Of a stretch of 36,054 bases of DNA, positions 7,745 to 14,883 are shown piece by piece (within the stretch, counting starts at the first letter, position 1; every line of letters starts with the position of its first letter). The stretch is from NCBI GenBank assembly GCA_958435945.1, contig CAUBIC010000019.1, positions 1-36,054 on the forward strand, read 5' to 3'. Made by a program: the position numbers and the translations under genes. Under the pieces are notes generated by a model that was not told the DNA's origin, ran no database searches, and saw only the letters and a list, made by a program, of their open reading frames with translations. The DNA comes from an uncultured Collinsella sp. Lineage in GTDB: Bacteria > Actinomycetota > Coriobacteriia > Coriobacteriales > Coriobacteriaceae.

Positions 7745-7834
7745 TGCGGGTTAGCACATACAGCTAGCCCGTACGATAACGGGCGGCTGATGAAGATGAG
7801 GGCCGTCGAGCGCAACCGACGGCCCTCATTTTTT
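7745..7834 (+). promoter_or_regulatory. Transcription attenuator upstream of the CstA-type gene
   Basis: Three hairpins are visible. CGGGTTAGC (7747-7755) can pair with GCTAGCCCG (7763-7771). Alternatively GCCCGT (7767-7772) can pair with ACGGGC (7779-7784); these two share bases and exclude each other. Last is a strong 13-bp terminator stem (7796-7808 with 7817-7829) followed by six T. In addition CATCAGC inside the leader peptide (7709-7715) is complementary to GCTGATG at 7786-7792. Alternative folds plus terminator plus leader peptide make a ribosome-mediated attenuator. The exact antiterminator pairing is my inference. Confidence 0.72.
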
Positions 7835-7869
7835 ATGTCTGGGAAGTTCTTTTTAGAGGAGGAAATGTA

Positions 7870-9759
7870 ATGAACGGAGTTTTGCTCATGGTTGTGGCCG
7901 CGGCGGTGCTCGCCTGCGGCTATCTGGGCTATGGCCGATGGCTGGCCAACAAGTGGGGCGTTGACAAAGAGGCCCTCACGCCGGCCAAGCGCATGAAAGA
8001 CGGCAACAGCTTCTCGCCCGTCTCCGCCTTCACCGCGTTCTCGCACCAGTTCAGCTCGATCTGCGGTGCTGGCCCTGTTACGGGTACGATCGTCGCCATG
8101 GCCTTCGGCTGGCTTCCCGTCGTGCTCTGGGTCCTCGTCGGTGGCATCTTCTTTGGCGCCGTCCACGACTTTGGCGCCCTGTACGCCTCGATGAAGAACA
8201 ACGGCAAGTCCCTGGCCCAGCTCATCGAGAAGTACATCGGCAAGACCGGCCGTCGCCTGTTCCTGCTGTTCTGCTGGCTGTTCTGCATCATCGTCATCGC
8301 CGCTTTCACCGACATGGTCTGCAAGACGTTCATGTTCACCCCGGCCGTTGACGCTTCTGGTGCTGCTACCGGTGCCATCGACTTCACCAAGTCCTATGCC
8401 GCCGGCTGCGCTGGCACCATCTCCATCCTGTTCACCTTCGTCGCTATGGCCTTTGGTTGGGCCCAGAAGAAGTTCAACCTCACCGGCGCTGCCGAGTTCG
8501 TCACCGGCGTGGTACTCATGGTCCTCATGTTCGCCGTCGGCATGCAGTTCCCGGTCTACCTGGACAAGTTCCAGTGGTTCGCCGTCGTCATGGTCTACCT
8601 GGTCTTTGCCGGTGCCATGCCCATCCAGATGCTCAAGACCCCTCGCGACTACCTCACTTCCATCATGATGATCGTCATGATCGTCTGCGCTGTCCTCGGT
8701 ATCGTCGTCCTGGGCGCTAACGGCCAGGCCACCATCACCGCTCCGGTCTTCACCGGCTTTAGCAATGCCTCGGGCATGATGTTCCCGGTCCTGTTTGTCT
8801 CCGTTGCCTGCGGTGCTCTCTCCGGTTTCCACAGCCTCGTTTCTTCTGGTACCTCCTCCAAGCAGGTCGAGAAGGAGCAGGACGCCGTCAAGGTCGGTTA
8901 CGGCGCCATGATCGTCGAGTCCTTCGTCGGCATCCTTGCCATCATCGTCGCCGGCATCATGTTCTCCGACATGAACACCGCCGGTACCGGCGCCCTTAAC
9001 GCCGGCGTCGCTTCCACCCCGTTCCAGATCTTCGCAGCTGGCATCTCCCGCGGTATGCAGGCCTTCGGCGTTGACGGCACGCTCGCAACCGTCTTCATGA
9101 CCATGAACGTTTCCGCTCTGGCCCTGACCTCGCTCGATGCCGTCGCCCGCATCGCTCGCACCTCGTTCTCCGAGTTCTTTGCCCAGACCAACGACGCCCT
9201 GGCCATCGAGTCCAAGGCCGGCTACATGAAGGTCCTCGGTAACCCCTGGTTCGCCACGGTCGTTACCCTGCTTCCTGGCCTCGCCCTCGCCTTTGGCGGC
9301 TATGCCAACATCTGGCCGCTCTTTGGTGCTTCTAACCAGCTGCTCGGCGGTATGACCATGATCACCCTCGCTGTGTTCTGCAAGTGCACCGGCCGCAAGG
9401 GTTGGATGCTCTACGTGCCCGTTGTCTTCCTGCTCTGTTGCACCTTCACCTCGCTGGTCCAGAGCGCCATGGGCTGCATGACCGCCGTCCAGGCCTACGG
9501 CTTCTTCGGCACCATCCCGGCTACCGCCACCACGGCTGCCGTTTCCGTCGCCGCCACCAAGGGTCTGCAGCTCGTCTTCGCCGTCCTGCTGATGGTCCTG
9601 GGCCTCATCGTTGCCGTCAACTGCCTCAAGGAGTTCTTCGGCAAGGAGGCCGGTTCCATGCCCGACGAGGAGCCCGAGTGGTCCGAGATGGGCAAGGCCG
9701 AGTATGGCCGCACTGCTGCCGCCGAGGCTCCCGCCGACGCCGAGGCTGCCAAGGCCTAG
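7870..9759 (+). CDS. cstA: CstA-family transporter (carbon starvation protein; pyruvate/peptide uptake type)
   Basis: CstA and BtsT proteins are polytopic membrane carriers linked to peptide or pyruvate uptake. The 629-residue chain is hydrophobic over almost its full length, with about 15 membrane segments. It has the N-terminal NKWGVDKEALTPAKRMKDG, HQFSSICGAGPVTG and VHDFGALYASMKNNGKSL blocks typical of CstA. The last 40 residues are a cytoplasmic Glu/Ala-rich tail. GAGGAGG lies eight bases before ATG 7870. Codon use is unusually biased to C-ending codons compared with neighbouring genes, which suggests high expression. Expression appears to be controlled by the branched-chain-type attenuator just upstream. 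The substrate cannot be read from sequence. Confidence 0.9.
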   Translation: MNGVLLMVVAAAVLACGYLGYGRWLANKWGVDKEALTPAKRMKDGNSFSPVSAFTAFSHQFSSICGAGPVTGTIVAMAFGWLPVVLWVLVGGIFFGAVHDFGALYASMKNNGKSLAQLIEKYIGKTGRRLFLLFCWLFCIIVIAAFTDMVCKTFMFTPAVDASGAATGAIDFTKSYAAGCAGTISILFTFVAMAFGWAQKKFNLTGAAEFVTGVVLMVLMFAVGMQFPVYLDKFQWFAVVMVYLVFAGAMPIQMLKTPRDYLTSIMMIVMIVCAVLGIVVLGANGQATITAPVFTGFSNASGMMFPVLFVSVACGALSGFHSLVSSGTSSKQVEKEQDAVKVGYGAMIVESFVGILAIIVAGIMFSDMNTAGTGALNAGVASTPFQIFAAGISRGMQAFGVDGTLATVFMTMNVSALALTSLDAVARIARTSFSEFFAQTNDALAIESKAGYMKVLGNPWFATVVTLLPGLALAFGGYANIWPLFGASNQLLGGMTMITLAVFCKCTGRKGWMLYVPVVFLLCCTFTSLVQSAMGCMTAVQAYGFFGTIPATATTAAVSVAATKGLQLVFAVLLMVLGLIVAVNCLKEFFGKEAGSMPDEEPEWSEMGKAEYGRTAAAEAPADAEAAKA

Positions 9760-9800
9760 TCAACTTGATGAGCTAACCGTTCCATCCATATGACTCGGAA

Positions 9801-9838
9801 AGACCGGGTCCGCAACGACGCGGGCTCGGTCTTTTTTC
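9801..9838 (+). terminator. Terminator of the cstA transcript
   Basis: A 14-bp stem with one wobble pair (9801-9814 with 9821-9834) is followed by a T-rich tract (TTTTTTCTT). It lies about 40 bases after the cstA stop. Confidence 0.88.
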
Positions 9839-9878
9839 TTGCGGGAACGGGTGATGCAAAGGCGTCCTCGCAGATGTT

Positions 9879-9908
9879 TTGCGTGGATAGGCTCGCGCGA
9901 TGTACCAT
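9879..9908 (+). promoter_or_regulatory. Possible promoter of the Toprim-domain gene
   Basis: TTGCGT (9879-9884) and TACCAT (9903-9908) lie 18 bp apart and 35 bp before the GTG start at 9943. Both hexamers are only moderate matches. Confidence 0.4.
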
Positions 9909-9942
9909 ATAGACGTATATGTGTACATATGAAAGGGGCCCC

Positions 9943-12132
9943 GTGGCCAAGACGGTATATTCCGATAACCAAAATAATGTCGATGCCCTGGCTGAGCGTC
10001 TAAGCAGCCAGACGTCGCTTTCTGCCGAGCGCGCCAAGCTGGTTGCCTACGACCTGCTCTGCCGCAAGGCGCTTAAAATCAAGTCGAGCGCGCTGGCACA
10101 GATTTTCCGCTCCGTCGATAAGGAATGCGACACCAAGGCGATGCGCGACGAACTCATCGCGGCAAAAATCGTTACCAAGATCGAGGGCAGCGGCATTAAC
10201 GGACGTCCGGCGTTCTATACCATTCATGCCGAGATAAGTGATGCCCAGGAGCAGCTTGCCGAGGTTGCCGAAGAGGCCGTCGAGGACGTTGTCGAGGTGC
10301 CCGCTTCGGTGGAAACGGCCCCGCGCGAGCATATCGATACCGACGAGCTGCTCGATGAGAGCGTCGTTCGCGCCTTTACGGCTAAGGCCGGTCGCGGCGA
10401 TTTTGGCGGGGGCGGCAAGCGCGATGCTCAGCGCCGTGCCCAGCAGGAGCGCTTCCGTCGCGCCGTTGCTCAAAGGGATGAGCTCGATACCGAGGCTGTC
10501 GAGACCAAGGTTGCTGCCGAGTCGCAGAAGCCCGCGCAGGAGCAAAAGCCCGTGGAGGCCCAAGAGCCCAAGCGTCGTCGCGGTGCTCACTTTAAGGCTG
10601 CGCAGCAGGATGTCGCGCATGAGGTTGAAGAGCCTCCCGAGGTTGCAGACGATGTTGAGGAGTCTGCCAAGAGGGCTCCGGGTTCGTGTCGTCCCGGCCG
10701 CGGTTTTGCGGGACGCGCGTATCCCGTAAAGCGTCAGGAGAAGGGCGAGCCGGCTTCGACCGCTCAGGCCGATAAGGCCGAACAAACCGAGAAAACCGTT
10801 GAGCCGGTGGCTTGCGAGCAGCAACCTTCCGAGTCGCAGCCTGCGGCCGACGCCGAGGTCAAAGCTCAGCAGTCCGCTGATAAGCAGGCAGGGGAGAGCG
10901 CTTCGAGCAAGCCTCGCCGTCGTCGTCACCGTGGCGGTCGTGGCTCGAATGCCGAGGCCGCGGCCGAGAAGGCGGCGACGCAAAGCAAGGATGCGAAGGT
11001 TGAGGCCCCGGTGGAGCAACCCAAGCGCCAGCCGGCGAAGGGGGACAAGCCCGAACGTTCGCAAAAGAGCTCGTCCGCGCCAAAGCAAGAGCGCAAAGCT
11101 CAGGCAGATTCCAAGCGCAAATCCCAGGCGCAGCCCAAACCGACTGCAAACGATGCGGCCGCCCAGCAGCCTGAGCCGCCCGCTCATGGCGAGGTTTCGG
11201 CGTTTGCTCTGGCCCGTGTCCTGGGCAGGCAGCTGCTCAAGGTCGTTCCCACGCCTACGGCGCTCTCCAAGATTAAGGAGCAGCAGACTCAAATCGTTAA
11301 GGTCGAGGGCAAGGACGGCAATAAGGCTCCGCAGCGCACTCAGCACAACGAGATGTCCAACCGCAAGATTGCCGAGGAGATTGCGATCATCCAGGCTTGG
11401 ATAGAGCAGAATCGCGGCGCCGACACGCCGGTCGCTTCGCGTCGCCAGCGCGCCTACCAGATTTTTAACGATGAGAAGGCCTTTGACGGCAAGCATGGCG
11501 AGCGTCTGATTCGGCGTATGACCGAAAAGGGCATTAGCATGCAGGCAATCAAGGTTGCTCCCAACCGTCCTGTGCACTTTACGGGCTTCTTTACGCTGGG
11601 CGCCGACAAGCCGTTCATTATGGTCGAGAACCTGGACACCTATGACGAGATCGTCAAGCTCCTGCGCGGCCGCAAGCACGCTAAGCTTTTTGGCACCAAG
11701 GTGGGTGGCGTGATCTTTGGCGGTGGCTGCAAGGCGAGCGTTTCGCACGCACTGGATGATTATCTGGCCGAGATCGGCTATCGCTTTAACTATGTCTACT
11801 ACGTGGGCGATATCGACCGAGAGGGTGCGCGCATTGTCGAGCAGACCCGTAATGCCAATGTTGTTGAGATTCGCCTGCATGCCGGTATGTATCGCGCCAT
11901 GCTCGCCGAGCACAAGCGCCGCGTGAAGTCCGGCGGTGAGTGCGAGCCCGCGGCTGCCAACCAGGGTGTACCGCAGAACCTGGCGGCGACGATCAAGGAT
12001 CTGCCCATGGTCACGCGCGTACAGTTCCGCAACGTGCTGCGTGAGGGCGGACGCATTCCGCAGGAGATTCTGATGACCGCCGACTATCGGGATGGCGACT
12101 CGGGAAGCTTCGACCGCATGCTGAACAATTAG
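9943..12132 (+). CDS. wHTH / disordered linker / JetD-like (DUF2220) Toprim protein
   Basis: The product has 729 residues in three parts. Residues 15-98 look like a winged helix (AERAKLVAYDLLCRKALK, then IVTKIEGSGINGRPAFYTI). Residues about 100-420 are low-complexity and rich in Ala, Glu, Gln, Lys and Pro with Arg clusters (PRRRRHRGGRG), probably disordered and nucleic-acid binding. Residues about 465-729 resemble the JetD C-terminal Toprim domain: PFIMVENLDTY supplies the acidic Glu562 and YYVGDIDREG supplies the DxD pair Asp623 and Asp625. JetD is the DNA-cleaving subunit of the Wadjet plasmid-defence system, but jetA, jetB and jetC are not adjacent. I chose GTG 9943, with AAAGGGG upstream, over ATG 9919. 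Family assignment is from motif memory; DNA cleavage is inferred. Confidence 0.65.
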   Translation: MAKTVYSDNQNNVDALAERLSSQTSLSAERAKLVAYDLLCRKALKIKSSALAQIFRSVDKECDTKAMRDELIAAKIVTKIEGSGINGRPAFYTIHAEISDAQEQLAEVAEEAVEDVVEVPASVETAPREHIDTDELLDESVVRAFTAKAGRGDFGGGGKRDAQRRAQQERFRRAVAQRDELDTEAVETKVAAESQKPAQEQKPVEAQEPKRRRGAHFKAAQQDVAHEVEEPPEVADDVEESAKRAPGSCRPGRGFAGRAYPVKRQEKGEPASTAQADKAEQTEKTVEPVACEQQPSESQPAADAEVKAQQSADKQAGESASSKPRRRRHRGGRGSNAEAAAEKAATQSKDAKVEAPVEQPKRQPAKGDKPERSQKSSSAPKQERKAQADSKRKSQAQPKPTANDAAAQQPEPPAHGEVSAFALARVLGRQLLKVVPTPTALSKIKEQQTQIVKVEGKDGNKAPQRTQHNEMSNRKIAEEIAIIQAWIEQNRGADTPVASRRQRAYQIFNDEKAFDGKHGERLIRRMTEKGISMQAIKVAPNRPVHFTGFFTLGADKPFIMVENLDTYDEIVKLLRGRKHAKLFGTKVGGVIFGGGCKASVSHALDDYLAEIGYRFNYVYYVGDIDREGARIVEQTRNANVVEIRLHAGMYRAMLAEHKRRVKSGGECEPAAANQGVPQNLAATIKDLPMVTRVQFRNVLREGGRIPQEILMTADYRDGDSGSFDRMLNN

Positions 12133-12134
12133 TT

Positions 12135-12160
12135 CCGCCGTTCTACCGAACGGCGGTCTT
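12135..12160 (+). terminator. Terminator directly after the Toprim-domain gene
   Basis: A 9-bp stem (12135-12143 with 12148-12156) with the loop TACC is followed by TCTTCTT. It starts two bases after the stop codon. Confidence 0.8.
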
Positions 12161-12284
12161 CTTGACGCTGCGAGGGGCCCTGGCACGGCAATCTGACGTT
12201 CAACTTCGGCGGCGCGACCAGAAGGTCAGCGCCGCCTTGTTTCACGTCACCTTGCCATACCAGGACCCCTCTCGCTGTCACGTC
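12161..12284 (+). repeat. Degenerate long palindrome containing a second terminator
   Basis: The centre is a strong stem (12208-12219 with 12224-12236, one bulge) followed by TTGTTT. Outside it the two flanks stay partly complementary for about 45 more bases each side: GAGGGGCCCTGG on the left answers CCAGGACCCCTC on the right, with ACGTCA/TGACGT and TTGCC/GGCAA blocks between them. It looks like a decayed counterpart of the perfect long-arm hairpins elsewhere in the window, but without their core. Confidence 0.55.
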
Positions 12285-12301
12285 CAAAACATCGAGGTCA
12301 C

Positions 12302-12334
12302 GTGGCCTCCTGTTCGTGCGGAACTCGCGATAAA
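12302..12334 (+). repeat. Right half of a long-arm hairpin element core (copy 3, truncated)
   Basis: 33 bases, from GTGGCCTCCTG through GCGGAACTCGCGAT to AAA, are identical to 7133-7165 of copy 1. The left half of the core and both arms are missing. The following 50 bases (to about 12385) contain no matching arm. The fragment shows that elements can break in the middle of the inner stem. Confidence 0.8.
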
Positions 12335-12513
12335 CCTAAGCCGGTGTCCCCGCTCTCCCGGGGCCTGTGGTTACTTGGTTGTTGCATGCGGCTCGCTTTT
12401 CGGAACTAGGCTTATATTTTCTAGATGTAAGGCGCTCTTGGTCCTAATGGGCTTGGGGCGCCTGTCTTTTGAAGGTAGATTTTCCCGTGCTGGACGAGAA
12501 GTTGTGTTGCCTT

Positions 12514-12540
12514 GCGGGTTCGAATCCCTCCGCTTGCCCA
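12514..12540 (+). pseudogene. tRNA 3'-end-like relic
   Basis: GCGGG-TTCGAAT-CCCTC reads as a T-arm with one mismatch, followed by an acceptor-like CGCTTGCCCA. I cannot find a matching 5' acceptor strand, D-arm or anticodon arm in the 100 bases upstream, so this is not a functional tRNA as far as I can fold it. A decayed tRNA or recombination relic is most likely. The region 12335-12513 otherwise shows no convincing gene. Confidence 0.35.
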
Positions 12541-12546
12541 CAAGAA

Positions 12547-12587
12547 AAGCCTCCCGATCGGCTATGCGTCCGAGAGGCTTGTTTCTT
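12547..12587 (-). terminator. Terminator of tRNA-Gln
   Basis: A 7-bp stem (12547-12553 with 12574-12580) has an inner CCGATCGG fold. On the minus strand it is followed by TTTTCTTG just after the tRNA 3' end; on the plus strand it is followed by GTTTCTTT, so it may work both ways. Confidence 0.65.
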
Positions 12588-12662
12588 TGGCTGGGACGGA
12601 GGGATTCGAACCCCCAACAGCCGGCACCAAAAACCGGAGTTCTACCGTTGAACTACGTCCCA
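12588..12662 (-). tRNA. tRNA-Gln (anticodon UUG)
   Basis: Read on the minus strand, the acceptor stem TGGGACG / CGTCCCA is perfect and is followed by discriminator G and an encoded CCA (12588-12590). The anticodon stem CCGGT/GCCGG holds the loop TTTTGGT, giving anticodon TTG. The T-loop is GGGTTCGAATCCC. A U1-A72 first pair is typical of tRNA-Gln. The gene is 75 nt including CCA. Confidence 0.93.
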
Positions 12663-12693
12663 ATGTGTGGTGTTGCCCAAAAGCAACTCGTTT

Positions 12694-12723
12694 AGTTTAC
12701 CTAATCTGCGAGGGCATCGCAAA
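12694..12723 (-). promoter_or_regulatory. Possible promoter of tRNA-Gln
   Basis: On the minus strand TTTGCG (12718-12723) and TAAACT (12694-12699) are separated by 18 bp. The site overlaps the 3' end of the CwlM-like gene and lies about 30 bp before the tRNA. Confidence 0.45.
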
Positions 12724-13606
12724 CGCCATCGAGCAGGCGTACGGCGAGTGTCTGCGCGTCGCTGGCCGTGAAGGTGCCGTTGTAGCGCGTCATGCCCGTT
12801 AGCTCAATGCGAATGCGTGCCGGCTTCTGCTGCGCGGCGACATTGGCAGTGCGGATGCGCTGGGCCAGGTTGTGGCACTCGGCGAGGGCAATCGTGGCGC
12901 GCGGTGCGGCGTCGGCGGGCAGCTCGTCGCTTGCGATTTCGAGCACCAGGTCAACGTCGGTTGGGACCTCGGAGTCGCAGAGCATCATGCCGCTGTTGTC
13001 GGTCGTTGCCGTGGCGATATTCCACATGCGCGACGCAACACTGCGTGCGATGGGGTCCTCGCCGATAACGGCAATCTGGAAGCGCTCGAGCACGTTGGCG
13101 GCGCGAGCAAAACCGATGCGGGACTCGGCTTCGGTGACCGAGGGCTTGCCCTCCCACACATGGTGCAGGCGGTTGATGTAGGCGTAGGTGTCCTGGAAGG
13201 CCATGCCGTCGGCAAACAGGCCGACATTTTCCTGGAACTGCTGCAGGGCGGCCTCGGTATGCGGACCAAAGTAGCCGTCGTCTTCACCACAGGCAAAGCC
13301 CAAAACGTTGAGAGCGCGCTGCAGGGCCTGCACATCGGCGCCATGGAAATTGGGCATGCGCAGATAGAGGGTGCGGTCGCCCAGCTTATACGAAGCGTCT
13401 ACAAGGGCGCTCCAGCAGGGGATATCGACGGCATGACCGGCAGCAAGGCCGCTGTCGAGCCTGAAGGTGCTGACGGCCTGCTCAGTGGTGGCTCCAAAGT
13501 ACTTGTCGGTGACTTCGGCGGCATCAATCGTGTAGCCGAGCTGCAGGAGACGAGACTGCACGTCCTCGACGGCTGCTCCTTGCATGCCCGTTGTAATAGG
13601 TTCCAT
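12701..13606 (-). CDS. CwlM-like protein: two peptidoglycan-binding domains plus degenerate amidase-like domain
   Basis: The 301-residue product has two PG_binding_1 repeats, at about 5-70 (GAAVEDVQSRLLQLGY) and 85-150 (GADVQALQRALNVLGF, then DDGYFGPHTEAALQQF). The junction SYKLGDRTLYLRMP and the second repeat closely recall mycobacterial CwlM, which is an inactive amidase homologue that regulates MurA. CwlM has a zinc-amidase-fold C-terminal domain. Here the C-terminal 125 residues are shorter, lack the zinc His/Glu motifs, and end with AQTLAVRLLDGVCDAL, which resembles the last amidase helix. A regulatory rather than hydrolytic role is inferred. There is no signal peptide, so the protein is cytoplasmic. 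AAGGGG precedes the ATG. Confidence 0.65.
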   Translation of the reverse strand: MEPITTGMQGAAVEDVQSRLLQLGYTIDAAEVTDKYFGATTEQAVSTFRLDSGLAAGHAVDIPCWSALVDASYKLGDRTLYLRMPNFHGADVQALQRALNVLGFACGEDDGYFGPHTEAALQQFQENVGLFADGMAFQDTYAYINRLHHVWEGKPSVTEAESRIGFARAANVLERFQIAVIGEDPIARSVASRMWNIATATTDNSGMMLCDSEVPTDVDLVLEIASDELPADAAPRATIALAECHNLAQRIRTANVAAQQKPARIRIELTGMTRYNGTFTASDAQTLAVRLLDGVCDALAD

Positions 13607-13744
13607 GAACGAACCCCTTTCGGCGTACCATTCGTACTATTTGAGCGTCTGTCGGATAGACAACGCAAAGGGATGCATAAACATGCACTCAACAGTGTAG
13701 CAAGTTGTGCCTAAATACGCTGCTGACAGGTTTTATAACCCCCG

Positions 13745-14770
13745 TTAGTTAAGGCGCTCCACAAAGAAATCTGCCATGGAGAGGAACAGCTCACGTGCGT
13801 GCGGATCAAGCTCAACGTTCTCGATGGCCGCTTTGGCCTTAGCGGTCAGGTCGAGCGCGTAAGTGTGGGCGTAATCGATAGAGCCGGTCTCCTGGAAGAT
13901 CTCCACGGCGCGTGCGAGCTGCGCGGGATCATCGGTGCCCGAGGAAAGAATCGCCTCGATCTCGTCGTGGTGGCGCTCATCAGAGAGGGCGTGTACGGCG
14001 ACAAGCGTGCGCTTGCCCTCGGTGATGTCGGTGCGGAAGTCCTTGTTGGCGGCTTCCTTAGTGCCGACAAGGTTGAGCAGGTCGTCCTGAATCTGAAAGG
14101 CGAGGCCCGTGTGCAGGCCAAAGGCGCGCAGCGCTTCGATTTGCTCATCGCTGCCGCCGCCGATAATGGCCCCGGCGGCAAGCGGCGTGGCTCCGCTGTA
14201 AAACGCGGTCTTGTGCGTCGCCATGTCCAGGTAGTCATCAACCGAGATATCAAAGCGCCCGTCACGGACCCAACCCAGGTCGAGCGCTTGACCCTCGATG
14301 GTGCGGACGATCATCTCGGTAAGCTCGTGGAGCACACGCAGCTTCACGTCGGACTCCAGCGTGGGGTCGTCGAGAACCGTCTTGGTGACCATGGTGAGCG
14401 CCAGGTCGCCACAATTGATGGCAAGGCCCGTGCCCTCGGTAAGGTGCATGCAGGGCTTACCTCGACGAAGCTGTCCGTTGTCGGCGATGTCGTCATGGAT
14501 AAGCGCTCCCGACTGAAAGTGCTCGATAGCTGCCGCCGCGCTGCGGGCGCTCTCAAAGCTGCCACCTACCGCGGTGGCGGCGAGCATGCAGATGAGCGGG
14601 CGGTGGCGCTTGCCGGCATTGGCCGTAAATGTCGAGAGCGGGGTATACAGGTAGCGCTCGATATCGGCAGAGGTCGCCTGTCCGTCAAAGAACGTGGCCA
14701 GATAGTCGTTGATCTGGTCAAAGTGCTGGGCTAAAAAGCTGGTAAACGGACTGGACACGGGTTCTCGCAT
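13745..14770 (-). CDS. Polyprenyl (isoprenyl) diphosphate synthase
   Basis: Trans-prenyltransferases condense isopentenyl diphosphate with allylic diphosphates to make the lipid carriers for cell wall and quinones. The 341 residues contain the first aspartate motif HDDIAD at 92-97, GKRHRPL at 53-59, and the second motif QDDLLN at 228-233, where the usual final Asp is Asn. DFRTDITEGKRT follows at 244-255. This is the normal architecture of the IspA/IdsA-type family. Product chain length (geranylgeranyl or longer) cannot be fixed from sequence; the residues before the first motif (FQSGALIHDD) are small or polar, which tends to allow longer products. Confidence 0.88.
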   Translation of the reverse strand: MREPVSSPFTSFLAQHFDQINDYLATFFDGQATSADIERYLYTPLSTFTANAGKRHRPLICMLAATAVGGSFESARSAAAAIEHFQSGALIHDDIADNGQLRRGKPCMHLTEGTGLAINCGDLALTMVTKTVLDDPTLESDVKLRVLHELTEMIVRTIEGQALDLGWVRDGRFDISVDDYLDMATHKTAFYSGATPLAAGAIIGGGSDEQIEALRAFGLHTGLAFQIQDDLLNLVGTKEAANKDFRTDITEGKRTLVAVHALSDERHHDEIEAILSSGTDDPAQLARAVEIFQETGSIDYAHTYALDLTAKAKAAIENVELDPHARELFLSMADFFVERLN

Positions 14771-14883
14771 TCTTTCTTAGGTTGCATCGTTGCGGTGTGC
14801 AGATACCATATTGCCACATTGGAGTTGCCGGCGCGTCTGTTTTGGCGATTTGGGGAAACGGGACGCGTGCGCGTGCCGGCTGC

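Noticed and set aside
9943..12132. A complete Wadjet (JetABCD) defence system
   Set aside because: Only a JetD-like C-terminal domain is present; neighbouring genes are cstA and tRNA-Gln, with no JetA, JetB or JetC.
10000..12186. Minus-strand open frame covering the Toprim gene
   Set aside because: The Leu/Arg-rich translation mirrors the low-complexity sense linker; no ribosome-binding site or domain is seen.
12162..12695. Plus-strand open frame through the tRNA-Gln region
   Set aside because: It runs across terminators, a repeat fragment and the antisense of tRNA-Gln, so it is not a gene.
13745..14770. Inactive prenyl synthase because the second aspartate motif reads DDLLN
   Set aside because: The first two Asp residues that bind magnesium are intact, and the last position varies in active family members.
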